Source: a virus
Virus record (IMG/VR): IMGVR_UViG_3300037485_000015
Coordinates: 1-31,840 of that record
Reading direction: 5' to 3' (one strand)
DNA length: 31,840 nucleotides
The stretch's first letter is position 1. Every line of letters begins with the position of its first letter. Positions 22,609-30,292 of the stretch are shown in pieces. Below the pieces are notes generated by a model. It was not told the origin of the DNA, did not search any database, and saw only the letters and a list, made by a program, of their open reading frames with translations. Position numbers and translations under genes: made by a program.

Positions 22609-22617
22609 AATCAATCC

Positions 22618-23316
22618 TTAAAAGCCGCCGCCAGGTTGCATTGGAATCATTGTGGGGTCGCTATACATTCCGCTTTGACCGCCACCATAACTACTACCGA
22701 AACCACCGCGAGAACCGCCCATAAACTGTCCGGGCAAGTTGAATATAGGAGCATAGGCTTTAGCTTGTGCAATGTCACCACGGGCCATCGCTGCACCTTC
22801 TTGACCCATCAATGTAGCTACGTTCTCGCCTGTCTTAAATCCAATATCACCGACACCAGCCGCAGAGCGTTGGCCTAATGTGGTCATGCCACCTAAGCGC
22901 CCGTACTGTTCTTCAATGAGCTGATTCAGCACCTGTGGCCTGAACTGAGCAAGTGCTGCTTGCACATTGCCTCCACGAAGACCACCCGTGGCTGATGCAC
23001 GCTGCAACAAGGCTTCCTCGCCCTGACGGGTTAACTCTTGGAAACGCTGACCACCGCTGATGCGCTCAATGGCTGCACGCTCTTCTTCTGGCCCTCTCAA
23101 ACCAAGAAACGCTTGTTGCGCTTGAAGTGCTGGAACACCGGCCTCTGTGTATGGCTTCAGCAGGTTTTGAATAAAGTCAAACTGTCGGCGCTGCTCATCA
23201 ATGCCTGCTCGCGCAGAACCTGCCTGTGCTTCTGCCGCGCTTTCAGCTGCATCGGCCTGCATTGAACCGCCAATGATTGTTGCGGCTGCGGTAACTCCCG
23301 TAACTGGATCAGGCAT
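22618..23316 (-). CDS. DNA transfer protein, p32/gp7-like ejection protein
   Basis: 232 residues (P22 gp7: 229). The family pattern is clear: small-residue N-terminus (AAATIIGGSMQADAAESAAE), IDEQRRQFDFIQNLLKPY (about 39-56), then RFQELTRQGEEALLQ, ASATGGLRGGNVQAALAQFR, LIEEQYGRLGG, and a glycine-rich tail (GSRGGFGSSYGGGQSG). These proteins leave the virion with the genome. The start overlaps the end of the preceding gene by 8 bases. High confidence for family, lower for exact mechanism. Confidence 0.9.
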   Translation of the reverse strand: MPDPVTGVTAAATIIGGSMQADAAESAAEAQAGSARAGIDEQRRQFDFIQNLLKPYTEAGVPALQAQQAFLGLRGPEEERAAIERISGGQRFQELTRQGEEALLQRASATGGLRGGNVQAALAQFRPQVLNQLIEEQYGRLGGMTTLGQRSAAGVGDIGFKTGENVATLMGQEGAAMARGDIAQAKAYAPIFNLPGQFMGGSRGGFGSSYGGGQSGMYSDPTMIPMQPGGGF

Positions 23317-23752
23317 TGCCGAACTCCTTCATGTAGTCTTCAAATTTCTCGCCGTACAAAGCCATCACATGATGACCGTGCTTAGTGGCGTATCCAGCCC
23401 CATGCACCAGCGATAGGGTCATTAAAATCAAGTCGTAATATCCAGCTCGCCAAACAAATGATTTTGCATCTGCCCGACCATCGCGCTCTGTTGCGTCAGA
23501 TGCTTGCCACTTGAGAATGGAAGTAGCCAGCAAAGGCACTAGATGGTGGCTATTAGCAATGAAAAAAGCGTTCTGGTGCATACCCACTAAGGTGTTCCAG
23601 ATGGTCGCATTGAGGGCTTGTCGCTCCACTGGGTCGCCATCAGCAACATCATCAAAGACTTGGATAGCGTCAAAGACCATGAGTAGCCACTCTACGGCAG
23701 GAGTAGGTAGCATAAAAACCTTTGTCAGGTTCTCTCGCAGTCCATCGGTCAT
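23309..23752 (-). CDS. conserved virion-region protein in the gp14 position
   Basis: 147 residues, helical, with a polar motif VFDDVADGDPVER (about 32-44), a histidine-rich centre (ANSHHLVPLL) and a C-terminal block with RAGYYDLILMTLSLVHGAGY and KHGHHVMALYGEKFEDY. I know this as a recurring unnamed protein upstream of p32-type ejection genes. It corresponds by order to P22 gp14 (172 aa), needed for particle assembly. The DDxxD-like motif recalls terpenoid synthases, but length and context do not support that. Confidence 0.7.
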   Translation of the reverse strand: MTDGLRENLTKVFMLPTPAVEWLLMVFDAIQVFDDVADGDPVERQALNATIWNTLVGMHQNAFFIANSHHLVPLLATSILKWQASDATERDGRADAKSFVWRAGYYDLILMTLSLVHGAGYATKHGHHVMALYGEKFEDYMKEFGNA

Positions 23753-23774
23753 CCAAAACTCCTTTACAGGACAG

Positions 23775-23800
23775 GCCGCTGGATGCCAGAACTCAGCGGC
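23775..23800 (-). other. hairpin between two virion-region genes
   Basis: GCCGCTG (on the minus strand, at 23800-23794) pairs with CAGCGGC (23781-23775), a 7-bp stem with a 12-base loop, in the 75-base gap between the 131-aa and 147-aa genes. No T-run follows, so it is more likely a processing or stability structure than a terminator. Confidence 0.5.
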
Positions 23801-23827
23801 TTGATTTTCTCACAAATTAACGAAAGG

Positions 23828-24223
23828 TCAATCTTCTTCTTCTTCATCTTCCCAAGCCTGACAAACCCGCATGTCATTACAGATAAAGTTCAGCTTCTCG
23901 CAGTGACCCCTGAATCCAGCACCCTTGTCATAAGCCGCCATAGGGATACGCTCAATTCTGACTTGGGTCATCAGGTTGTTATCGTAATATTCGCAATTTG
24001 AGCAATGCTTGCGCCTTGCGTCCTTCTCATCGCACTGCATGGCCTCTGCCAGCCCAGCGTAGAACTCCTTATTTGCACCAGCCTCATTCGTGGGCATTTC
24101 AGGGCCATAGTTCCAGTCAGCAACTGCGACTGCGTAGTTTTTTTTGTTCTCTGCTGTGGTAACAAAACCCTCATCCATCGGCAGGCCATTAAAGCCCCGT
24201 GGAATAACCATAAATTCCTTCAT
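23828..24223 (-). CDS. cysteine-containing acidic protein of unknown function
   Basis: 131 residues. The N-terminus (EFMVIPRGFNGLPMDEGFV) is followed by a cysteine cluster: CSNC, then HCEKLNFIC and RVCQAW, five cysteines in the last 60 residues, and an acidic end (WEDEEEED). The spacing suggests a metal site, zinc or an iron-sulfur cluster of the HiPIP type. Located within virion genes, between the needle-side 111-aa gene and the gp14-position gene, so it may be a structural or assembly factor. I do not recognise a named family. Confidence 0.72.
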   Translation of the reverse strand: MKEFMVIPRGFNGLPMDEGFVTTAENKKNYAVAVADWNYGPEMPTNEAGANKEFYAGLAEAMQCDEKDARRKHCSNCEYYDNNLMTQVRIERIPMAAYDKGAGFRGHCEKLNFICNDMRVCQAWEDEEEED

Positions 24224-24233
24224 GCTGTGCTCC

Positions 24234-24569
24234 TTATGAAATTTCTCGGCCTGATGCTCGGATGGTTAGGGATGTTGCCGTCCCTGCCAGCGTAGATATA
24301 AAACCACCAACGTCCAATGCCTGACCCACCAACTCGGGGCAGGTGTAAGTCTCATCTGGCACGATGGTTCTTGCATCAATAATCAGATTTGATGCTCCTG
24401 CTGCCCCAGAGACAGTAACCAAGTTGCAACTGAAAGTCACATTGTTGGCGCTGGTGTTGGTCACCGTGAATTTGTCAATGATCGCCTTGACATTGGTGGC
24501 GGTGTATTGGGTGGTCTGTGCGTTTTCTGCCTGTTTTGCAGGGATTAGCACTTTTACTGTTACTGTCAT
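24234..24569 (-). CDS. small beta-sandwich virion-type protein
   Basis: 111 residues, beta-rich, no charge clusters. FTVTNTSANNVTFSCNLVTV (about 34-53) and LIIDARTIVPDETYTCPELV (about 62-81) look like an immunoglobulin-like or tail accessory domain. It overlaps the needle-like gene by ATGA, so it is co-made with tail-tip parts. A minor virion role is inferred. Confidence 0.68.
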   Translation of the reverse strand: MTVTVKVLIPAKQAENAQTTQYTATNVKAIIDKFTVTNTSANNVTFSCNLVTVSGAAGASNLIIDARTIVPDETYTCPELVGQALDVGGFISTLAGTATSLTIRASGREIS

Positions 24570-25360
24570 TGAACACCTCCGATGTTGTTGTTGACTGTGA
24601 GAATTATGGACGGAATGCCTGGGTGTGGGGCAGAAGCAGCAAAAGCAGTAACCTCAACACTGAGGTCATCAACCGAGAACATCAGTTCAACATAGTCATT
24701 CGCCTTGAGATCAAAAAAATAATTTAGTGATGAAAAAATCTCAGCGTTGTTACCCTGAATTCTAATTCGGCTGCAACTGTCTGGCACATCTACACCGTTA
24801 AGTCGAAACCAAAAATCAAATATCGCAGTACCTCCTGCGGTCTTATCCAGCTGAAAGGAAGTATCAAAGTTGTAGATGCCTTCAGTGTCAACTACGATTC
24901 TTGATGTAGGGGTTCCAATAAATACCCCGTTGCTCAGGTCTGTCGTGTTAAATGTAATTGCTTTGGCTGTATTGATGACTGTAGCTGTATGCGTTGTGGT
25001 GTCGTAAAACGACCCATATCGACTGCGCTTGAACTCCCTTGGCGGTGGGGTCATCTGCAAGCCCTCAACGGCTTTATTCAACTTGTCCACCAACGCCAGC
25101 GCCTGATTTGCCCTGTTTTCTGCCAAAGCTGCGTTCAATGCTGATTGTTGCGCTAATGCAGAAATCTGTGCTAGCGCCTCGTTTGCAGTCGCTGCAGCAT
25201 TGTCAGCTTGAAACTCAAAATCTGTGCCCGTAATGACCTGTAACTGGTCAACCGTGGAAAATAAAAGCTCAAACTGCCTGATCTGTTGTTGGTCAGTCAG
25301 GAACTCCGCAAGCTGGTCTCGCGTTAAATTTAACTTGCGGGAAATGGGTGCGGTTGCCAT
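24566..25360 (-). CDS. tail needle-like protein with C1q/TNF-type tip
   Basis: 264 residues (P22 gp26: 233). An N-terminal anchor (LTRDQLAEFLTDQQQIRQFE, about 12-31) is followed by an alanine-rich coiled coil (about 53-100) and a C-terminal jelly-roll of the C1q/TNF type (about 115-260: SRIVVDTEGIYNFDTSFQ, AIFDFWFRLNGVDV, YFFDLKANDYVELMFS). It lies immediately after the gp10-like gene, exactly where P22-group phages encode the trimeric needle that plugs the tail; some relatives end the needle with a knob of this kind. Order plus layout supports the call; direct similarity to gp26 is not visible. Confidence 0.7.
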   Translation of the reverse strand: MATAPISRKLNLTRDQLAEFLTDQQQIRQFELLFSTVDQLQVITGTDFEFQADNAAATANEALAQISALAQQSALNAALAENRANQALALVDKLNKAVEGLQMTPPPREFKRSRYGSFYDTTTHTATVINTAKAITFNTTDLSNGVFIGTPTSRIVVDTEGIYNFDTSFQLDKTAGGTAIFDFWFRLNGVDVPDSCSRIRIQGNNAEIFSSLNYFFDLKANDYVELMFSVDDLSVEVTAFAASAPHPGIPSIILTVNNNIGGVQ

Positions 25361-26766
25361 TAGTACGCCAGTGGTTCAATTTGAGCCTCAAGACGCACAT
25401 AGGACACATGGGCATCGCTATCGCCACGGAAACGCTGGATGCGCCAGTTCCTCATGTGTCCCTGTTGGAACCATGCAAGCCGCTTTTTGGTGTTGCCAAT
25501 CGTGCCAACTGAGATAAACTTTTCTTGGCTGAATGACTTGCCATCTAGCGAATAACTGGTGCTGATTTGCGGGTTCTTGCCAAGGGCAATGCTACCCGTC
25601 AGGCTGACCAGCTCCAGCTCATTAAATATCGCCCCATTGCTTTCGTTGTAGACAATCAACGTGCCGAACTCCCAGCGGACTTGCTGCCCCCAGTGATGGC
25701 CTGTATCCTGTACCAGATAGCCGATGTTGCTTGATTGCGGGTCGCCCACAAGCCATTTGTCGTAGGCGTAAACCATGTTTCTGGCTCGGTATTGAGCCAA
25801 CCCTGACAGGGTGCTGACCAAGATAAACCAGACTGGTGTTTGCAGAGCCTCGGATGCGGCAGCGTCGTAAACAAGGGTCTGGTCAGGCAGATGCACATAA
25901 AGGTGCTGGTGGCTCTTGTCGTTTCTGGCTTCTAGTTTGACCAATGCCAGCTGCGCCTCGGTGTACTGAAGCAGGATATTGTCAACTTCTTGGGTGCTTA
26001 CTTTTTGGGTGGTCGCTGCTGCACCGATGTAAATGCTTGGGGCTTCATTCCTGCCACTGCCTAAAAACGCAATGCGCTCAATAAATACACAGCAGGCTTG
26101 AGTGCCGACAACGCCCTTTTGTATCTGTGCTCCATCAATTCGTGCAAACGGAAACAGCTCACCGCCCACGTTGTCGAACACCTCAATCGTGTTGCGGTTC
26201 AAAGCATAAATTTCATTCCGCAGCTTGAGCAAAGCCACCACTGGGTCAGGGTCAACCTCTGAACTGCCGTATTTCAGCGGGTTAACTTGGGTGGGGTCTG
26301 ACAGTTCAGTGACCACCAAGAACTCGCCATCCGTGGTCATGAAGTACCCATCTACCCAAACCACATCCAGCACCAGCCCAAGGTCAGGATCTGTGACCAG
26401 CGTTAAGGTTGTGCCATTCCAGTAGTAAAGCCGACCATCTGAGGCAATCGCCAATAGATCAAAGCTGTAATCAAAGGTCACAAGTTGATTTGTTAACCCA
26501 CCCACATCGCCCAATATGGTCACAGTTCCAGTGCTGGAGACCTCAACCAGCTTCGTGCCCATCACCCGATAGCAACTGCCCTGCCAGTTAATGCCGCCAC
26601 GGTCAACGCCTGGCCCAGTTCCGTTGGCAACAATGCCATCGCCTGGCCTCAGAAACCCATTGCTGATGCCTGACTGTTTTGGCACAGGCACAAGATTGAC
26701 CGGATACGATGTCCGCAGCTCTGGAGTGTTGTCGGTGTAAATACCGTTGACGATAGGTATTTGCAT
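25360..26766 (-). CDS. tail hub / packaged-DNA stabilisation protein, P22 gp10-like
   Basis: 468 residues, against 472 for P22 gp10. It follows the gp10 pattern: PVNLVPVPK near residue 22-30 (P22: PVNMLATPK), GFLRPGDGI, YRVMGTKL, GRLYYWNGTTL, a QKGVVGTQACCVF block (P22: QKGIAGTYCKTPF), GRNEAPSIYIG (P22: TGAPSVYIIG) and DQTLVYDAAAS. It builds the beta-propeller ring that closes the portal channel and carries tailspikes and needle. The stop overlaps the needle ATG by one base. Confidence 0.93.
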   Translation of the reverse strand: MQIPIVNGIYTDNTPELRTSYPVNLVPVPKQSGISNGFLRPGDGIVANGTGPGVDRGGINWQGSCYRVMGTKLVEVSSTGTVTILGDVGGLTNQLVTFDYSFDLLAIASDGRLYYWNGTTLTLVTDPDLGLVLDVVWVDGYFMTTDGEFLVVTELSDPTQVNPLKYGSSEVDPDPVVALLKLRNEIYALNRNTIEVFDNVGGELFPFARIDGAQIQKGVVGTQACCVFIERIAFLGSGRNEAPSIYIGAAATTQKVSTQEVDNILLQYTEAQLALVKLEARNDKSHQHLYVHLPDQTLVYDAAASEALQTPVWFILVSTLSGLAQYRARNMVYAYDKWLVGDPQSSNIGYLVQDTGHHWGQQVRWEFGTLIVYNESNGAIFNELELVSLTGSIALGKNPQISTSYSLDGKSFSQEKFISVGTIGNTKKRLAWFQQGHMRNWRIQRFRGDSDAHVSYVRLEAQIEPLAY

Positions 26767-27062
26767 TATTTTTTAGCCTTGTTTCGGGCTGATATTTTCT
26801 TTGCCTTGGCTTGTGCATCAGCCTTAGACGATGCGCCCCAAGCCTTCAGGCTCAACAGCAATCGAGTAGGTTCACCATCTTTGTACTCAGGGCCAGGATT
26901 GCCACCCATGCGAGCCAGAAACGATGCTCTACGAGGGTTGTCGCCAGTCTTGACCGGAGGCTTGAGGTTCATGCCTTCAGCCTTTGCCGCAGCCCTGCCC
27001 TTGGCGTTCAAACCGCCCTTTGGGTTCTGTCCTTCTTTGCGAGCATAGGCTGGAGTTTTCAT
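26766..27062 (-). CDS. small basic DUF6321-type protein
   Basis: 98 residues, strongly basic. The order AYARKEGQNPKGGLNAKGRA (5-24), NPRRASFLARMGG (42-54), GPEYKDGEPTRLLLSLKAWG and a K/A-rich tail is the DUF6321 pattern, found in phages and also in some large eukaryotic DNA viruses. A role in binding packaged or condensed DNA is an inference from charge. It is the last of three tandem basic genes, joined by ATGA to the next upstream gene and by one base to gp10. Confidence 0.8.
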   Translation of the reverse strand: MKTPAYARKEGQNPKGGLNAKGRAAAKAEGMNLKPPVKTGDNPRRASFLARMGGNPGPEYKDGEPTRLLLSLKAWGASSKADAQAKAKKISARNKAKK

Positions 27063-27292
27063 CTAAAGCCTTTGATCTTTTCAGCAACCTTTTTAGGCTG
27101 CTTGGCAAACTGCTTACCTGCCTTGGTAGCCTCACGCTTTGCCCGTGTGGTTGCCGCATACTCAGCCGCAGTCAGGGCTTTAATGGCCTTTGCAGGTAGA
27201 TAGCGCTCGCCTGTCTCAGAAGATGGCTTACCGCTTTTTGTGGACCATTTTTGAGCGCCCCAATCTTTGAGGCTTTTCTGTGGGGCTTTCAT
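27059..27292 (-). CDS. small basic DUF5872-type protein
   Basis: 77 residues from the ATG at 27292, chosen because it overlaps the stop of the upstream gene as ATGA. Pattern: SLKDWGAQKWSTKSGKPS (7-24), TGERYLPAKAIKAL (27-40), TAAEYAATTRAKRE, and KQFAKQPKKVAEKIKGFR at the end. The W-x-x-x-K-W-x-T-K-S-G-K and QP-K motifs define DUF5872, of unknown function, shared by phages and large viruses. Very basic, so perhaps DNA-associated. Confidence 0.82.
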   Translation of the reverse strand: MKAPQKSLKDWGAQKWSTKSGKPSSETGERYLPAKAIKALTAAEYAATTRAKREATKAGKQFAKQPKKVAEKIKGFR

Positions 27293-27471
27293 CGGTAGCC
27301 TCCGCCTTTTTTCTTGTACTCCACCGCCAATAATTGTGCTTTTCTCGCGCTCCACTCGTTCGGGTCGCCGCCCTTTGTCCCTGCCTTGATTTTCTCAAAT
27401 AAGGCTTTTCGCATGGTTGGCTTCGTGTAGTTACCAGCCGCATTAACCGAGGACTTGGGCTTGGTTGCCAT
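27289..27471 (-). CDS. small basic DUF5872/DUF6321-related protein
   Basis: 60 residues from the ATG at 27471. Contains AAGNYTKPTMRKALFEKIKA and ends EWSARKAQLLAVEYKKKGGGYR-like, with the WSARKAQLL and GGGY motifs typical of this group. First of the three basic genes. A perfect palindrome (27493-27508) lies 22 bases upstream, so the cassette may have its own control site. Confidence 0.75.
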   Translation of the reverse strand: MATKPKSSVNAAGNYTKPTMRKALFEKIKAGTKGGDPNEWSARKAQLLAVEYKKKGGGYR

Positions 27472-27492
27472 TACGACACCATGTAAATAATC

Positions 27493-27508
27493 GCAGTATT
27501 GATACTGC
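27493..27508. promoter_or_regulatory. perfect palindrome upstream of the basic-protein cassette
   Basis: GCAGTAT-TG-ATACTGC, 7-base arms around 2 bases, in the AT-rich 69-base gap between the fibre-like gene and the three basic genes. A TATATT box-like sequence lies just upstream on the minus strand, but no good -35 is present. Could be an operator or, in RNA, a 6-bp hairpin. Confidence 0.5.
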
Positions 27509-27540
27509 AAACAATATAGGCTGACCTAATTTTTTTCATG

Positions 27541-28644
27541 TTAGACATAGCTTGGATACCACTTGGTTGTCGTAGCATCGTAGGTCATTGTGAGTGCCCG
27601 ACTCACGACTGCTGTACCAGCTACAGCGATATTCCCCGCAGTTGTCCAAGTAAACGCGCCAGTGGGGATTAATGTAATCGTGCCGCCGCCGGTAGAAATT
27701 GGAGCTGCCGCAGTAATGGTCACAACAGCCGTTGTTCCAGAAACAAAAGCAATCGGGGTTGTTGGGGCAATAGTGGTTGCGCTTGCAATCGTAGGCGCAG
27801 CAGCACTCACTGCACTAAAGCTACTAAGTGAAAGACTTGTGCCCGTAGCTGCACCAATAACTGGGGTTACTAGAGTTGGCGTTGTTGCAAATACAGCAGC
27901 GCCAGTGCCGGTTTCGTCAGTCAGGGCGGCTCGCAAATTGGCGCTGCTTGGTGTTGTCAAGAAAGTAGCAACACCAGTGCCTAAGTTGCTTACGCCAGTG
28001 GCAATAGGCAAGCCCGTGCAGTTTGTCAATGTTCCAGAAGTCGGCGTTCCAAGAATGGGTGAAAGCAAAGTCGGGGTGTTATTGAACACCAATACCCCTG
28101 TGCCTGTTTCATCGGTCATTGCTGCCAGTAAGTTGGCACTTGATGGAGTTGCCAAGAAAGTCTGAATGCCAGCAGCGTAAACAGTCTCGGCATTGATTTG
28201 ATACCAAGAATTTGTAGGCTGATAGAACCGAATTGCTGTTGCAGTCCCTGCCGCCAATGTTGTCACACCGCCATAAATAGCAGATGCACCATTCAGAGCA
28301 ATCGTCAGTGAGGTAATCTCTTGCGTTGTTGTAATCAGAACCGTAGTGCCATCAGGCACACCAGTGTTCAAAGGCAGGGTAATCGTGCCCGTTGCCAGCG
28401 TTCCAGCAGGCTGCAGCAGCATCCATTGGTCATTGCTGACAGGGGTTGGCACTGTAATGTTGAAGCCGGAGCCAGGCACATACAGATTCACCGACAGCGT
28501 TGGCGATGCAAAACTCTGCTGGAAAAACGTTAGCAAAGAACCAATCGAGGTGCGTCTTGCATCCCCGTTGTTTGGTGAATAAACTGGAAGCTGGTCGCCG
28601 CTTGAAATCGTGTTCAGGACTGGCAGTTGATTGATCGTTGGCAT
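27541..28644 (-). CDS. fibre-like structural protein with internal repeats
   Basis: 367 residues, rich in T, A, S and G. The N-terminus PTINQLPVLNTISSGDQLPV (2-21) and the GDARRTSIGSLLTFFQ segment form a common phage fibre/baseplate attachment start. A beta-rich middle follows, then a long repeat: residues 162-204 and 227-269 share T-F-L-x-T-P-S-S-A-N-L, DETGTG and TPTL motifs. Such repeats are typical of tail or head fibres. Inserted between the gp4-like and gp10-like genes, a place without a fibre gene in P22. Confidence 0.78.
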   Translation of the reverse strand: MPTINQLPVLNTISSGDQLPVYSPNNGDARRTSIGSLLTFFQQSFASPTLSVNLYVPGSGFNITVPTPVSNDQWMLLQPAGTLATGTITLPLNTGVPDGTTVLITTTQEITSLTIALNGASAIYGGVTTLAAGTATAIRFYQPTNSWYQINAETVYAAGIQTFLATPSSANLLAAMTDETGTGVLVFNNTPTLLSPILGTPTSGTLTNCTGLPIATGVSNLGTGVATFLTTPSSANLRAALTDETGTGAAVFATTPTLVTPVIGAATGTSLSLSSFSAVSAAAPTIASATTIAPTTPIAFVSGTTAVVTITAAAPISTGGGTITLIPTGAFTWTTAGNIAVAGTAVVSRALTMTYDATTTKWYPSYV

Positions 28645-28652
28645 GATTGTCC

Positions 28653-29135
28653 TTAGTAATATTCAATAGGCCCATCAGGGCCAGCAGTGACTGGGTTGGC
28701 TGGTGGCCTGATAAACGGATTATCGTAGACTCGCCAAGGCTTGTTGCCAGCACCAGCAGGCATTGTCGCAGGCAGTTGCTGTTCCAGCGGGAAGGTGGCT
28801 CTTTGCAGCAGGATGTCGTAACCCTGCTTGGCAGTTGTCTTGGTCTCGATCATCACTTGTTTGCCGTAGCTTGGAGCAAGCCTGATGCCTAGACTGCAAA
28901 TGATGGCCTCATAAGCAGAATCAGGCACATTGGTTTCTTCATCAAGATCGCTATCCTGTGGGCTGGATGGCAAAGGGTAGCCAAGACGGATGCCCTTGGC
29001 GTTCCAATCTGCCATCATTGCGTCAAGGCGGCGCAGCGCAGATTGCAACTGTTCGGGCTGCAAGTCAAAAACATAAGACGCAAGCCCGATTTCCTCAAAG
29101 GCGGCGCTTATGAATTGTCGTTTTGTGTAGCCCAT
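28653..29135 (-). CDS. tail adaptor / head completion protein, P22 gp4-like
   Basis: 160 residues against 166 in P22. Pattern as in gp4: AAFEEIGLASYVFDLQPEQL (11-30), RRLDAMMADWNAKGIRLGYP (35-54; P22: DLEAMMAEWYQDGIITGY), a region with SAYEAIICSLGIRLAPSYGK (P22: AVFHNLACRIAPDYA) and TTAKQGYDILLQ. gp4 binds beneath the portal and receives gp10. A GGAG ribosome site precedes the ATG, and the start lies within the end of the preceding gene (28-base overlap). Confidence 0.9.
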   Translation of the reverse strand: MGYTKRQFISAAFEEIGLASYVFDLQPEQLQSALRRLDAMMADWNAKGIRLGYPLPSSPQDSDLDEETNVPDSAYEAIICSLGIRLAPSYGKQVMIETKTTAKQGYDILLQRATFPLEQQLPATMPAGAGNKPWRVYDNPFIRPPANPVTAGPDGPIEYY

Positions 29136-29458
29136 TCCAGCTCCTCGATATGTTTGAGCAGTGTCGCATCTGACCAGCGTTTGTCAACCTTCAAACCAAT
29201 CGCGTCAGCCTGTTGCAGCATTTCCTCGCGTGTCGGTGGGGTGTCCTCAACTTCAGGAATCTCAACAACTTCAAACGTCTTAATCGCGTCAACGACTTCA
29301 GGCACTTCAACAACCCGCCTACCCATTGGCGATGGGCGCACTTGCTTGGTTGCTTTGCGCTCTATTGCTTGCGCCTTTTTCAGCTTGCGCTTTTGCAGCC
29401 GCAACTCTTTCCACGGGGCAAGAGCCTTGGTCTTAATAATTGCGGCTGACTTAATCAT
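29108..29458 (-). CDS. HeH/LEM-like domain protein, virion region
   Basis: 116 residues. A basic N-terminal half (KELRLQKRKLKKAQAIERKA) and a valine/glutamate repeat (EVVDAIKTFEVVEIPEVEDT) precede a C-terminal TREEMLQQADAIGLKVDKRW-SDATLLKHIEE domain (about 76-108), which looks like the small HeH/LEM-like helix-extended-loop-helix fold seen at ends of phage proteins. Function not known; the place between coat and gp4 suggests a head-associated part. ATGA overlap with the preceding gene. Confidence 0.7.
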   Translation of the reverse strand: MIKSAAIIKTKALAPWKELRLQKRKLKKAQAIERKATKQVRPSPMGRRVVEVPEVVDAIKTFEVVEIPEVEDTPPTREEMLQQADAIGLKVDKRWSDATLLKHIEELEWATQNDNS

Positions 29459-29619
29459 TTTTTCATTGGTGCTTTGCTTGGCTTGCCAGCAGCTTTTGCC
29501 GACTTGCTTGCCATGCCTAGAGCCATTGCAACGGCTTGCTTTTGGGGCTTGCCTGATTTCATTTCCATCGAAATATTCTTTCCAATGGTCTTGTCTGAGT
29601 AACCTTTTTTCATTGGCAT
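29455..29619 (-). CDS. 54-aa basic protein, DUF6496-like
   Basis: 54 residues from the ATG at 29619, preceded by GGAGATTGAA. Sequence PMKKGYSDKTIGKNISMEMK then GKPQKQAVAMALGMA and a K/A/P-rich tail matches the short PMKKGYS family (DUF6496-like) of phages and some bacteria. Basic and methionine-rich. A longer frame to 29766 would run through the hairpin at 29637-29662 and is not credible. Function unknown. Confidence 0.78.
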   Translation of the reverse strand: MPMKKGYSDKTIGKNISMEMKSGKPQKQAVAMALGMASKSAKAAGKPSKAPMKK

Positions 29620-29636
29620 TTCAATCTCCATGTGAA

Positions 29637-29662
29637 ACAGGCCAACATCTCTGCTGGCCTGT
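29637..29662 (-). terminator. hairpin after the decoration-like gene, possible weak terminator
   Basis: ACAGGCCA and TGGCCTGT, perfect 8-bp arms around a 10-base loop, followed by TTTCAC on the minus strand. It lies just after the stop of the 204-aa gene (29669). The short T-run suggests partial termination, which would make coat and decoration messages more abundant than those downstream. Confidence 0.6.
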
Positions 29663-29668
29663 CTGGGT

Positions 29669-30283
29669 TTAACCGCCGATACGATAAACAACAAAAACGC
29701 CAGCCGCAGTCTTGCGGCAACGGAATCGTGCAGATGCACCAGCCGTTGCAGCAGTTGCCGCAGCACCCACGATGGTCACATCTGTATTGACCGTGAGGGT
29801 CAAAGCATATGCAGCCAAAGTGATAACGCTGAAGTCAAACGAATCACCAATCGCCCATTCAGTTGCCAAGTCAAGGTTTGCACCTGTTGGCAGTTGAATG
29901 TCGCGTGATGCGGTTGGGGTTGCCGTAATGATGCCAGTCAGCACATTGGCTGCTGTGGCAATCATCGTGCCGCCATCAGCTATGTTAGCTGGCGCACCCT
30001 GAGGTTGCCAGTTGCCATTGTTGCTGATGTCAGGAGCCACACCCACGGAGTAGTACGCACCCGATGCACCAGCTTGAATGGTCACGCTGGTGGCATTGGT
30101 AAATGCGCCCGACACATAAGTGGTGTTCTCGACTACGGTCAACAAGTCCTGTGATTCAGGGAAATTGGGATAACCGACTTCTTGAAACACACTTGCTGGC
30201 GAGTAGGCTTGAACGGCGATTTTCTCGCCTGCTGGCACGGTGACGGTAGCTGTGCCTTGTGCAAAAATAACTTGATAAGTCAT
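29669..30283 (-). CDS. 204-aa beta-rich protein, possible capsid decoration protein
   Basis: 204 residues, neutral, rich in A, T, V and G, with ATVTVPAGEKIAVQAYSPAS near the start, and the sequence TVNTDVTIVGAAATAATAGA then RFRCRKTAAGVFVVYRIGG at the end. The C-terminal strand-rich domain resembles structural phage proteins. It directly follows the coat gene with a good ribosome site (AAGGAG) and precedes a hairpin, so it should be made in large amounts. A decoration or head-stabilising role is inferred from that. Confidence 0.62.
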   Translation of the reverse strand: MTYQVIFAQGTATVTVPAGEKIAVQAYSPASVFQEVGYPNFPESQDLLTVVENTTYVSGAFTNATSVTIQAGASGAYYSVGVAPDISNNGNWQPQGAPANIADGGTMIATAANVLTGIITATPTASRDIQLPTGANLDLATEWAIGDSFDFSVITLAAYALTLTVNTDVTIVGAAATAATAGASARFRCRKTAAGVFVVYRIGG

Positions 30284-30292
30284 GATGACTCC

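Noticed and set aside
23309-23752. DDVADGD motif as a sign of a prenyl synthase
   Set aside because: Only 147 residues and one acidic motif; the context is virion assembly and the second synthase motif is missing.
27590-28165. 191-aa plus-strand frame opposite the fibre-like gene
   Set aside because: Valine/alanine-rich antisense of a low-complexity gene; no ribosome site and inside a late operon of the other strand.
29620-29766. Longer start of the 54-aa basic protein
   Set aside because: It would overlap the decoration-like gene and the hairpin; GGAG lies just upstream of ATG 29619 and the PMKKGYS start fits the family.
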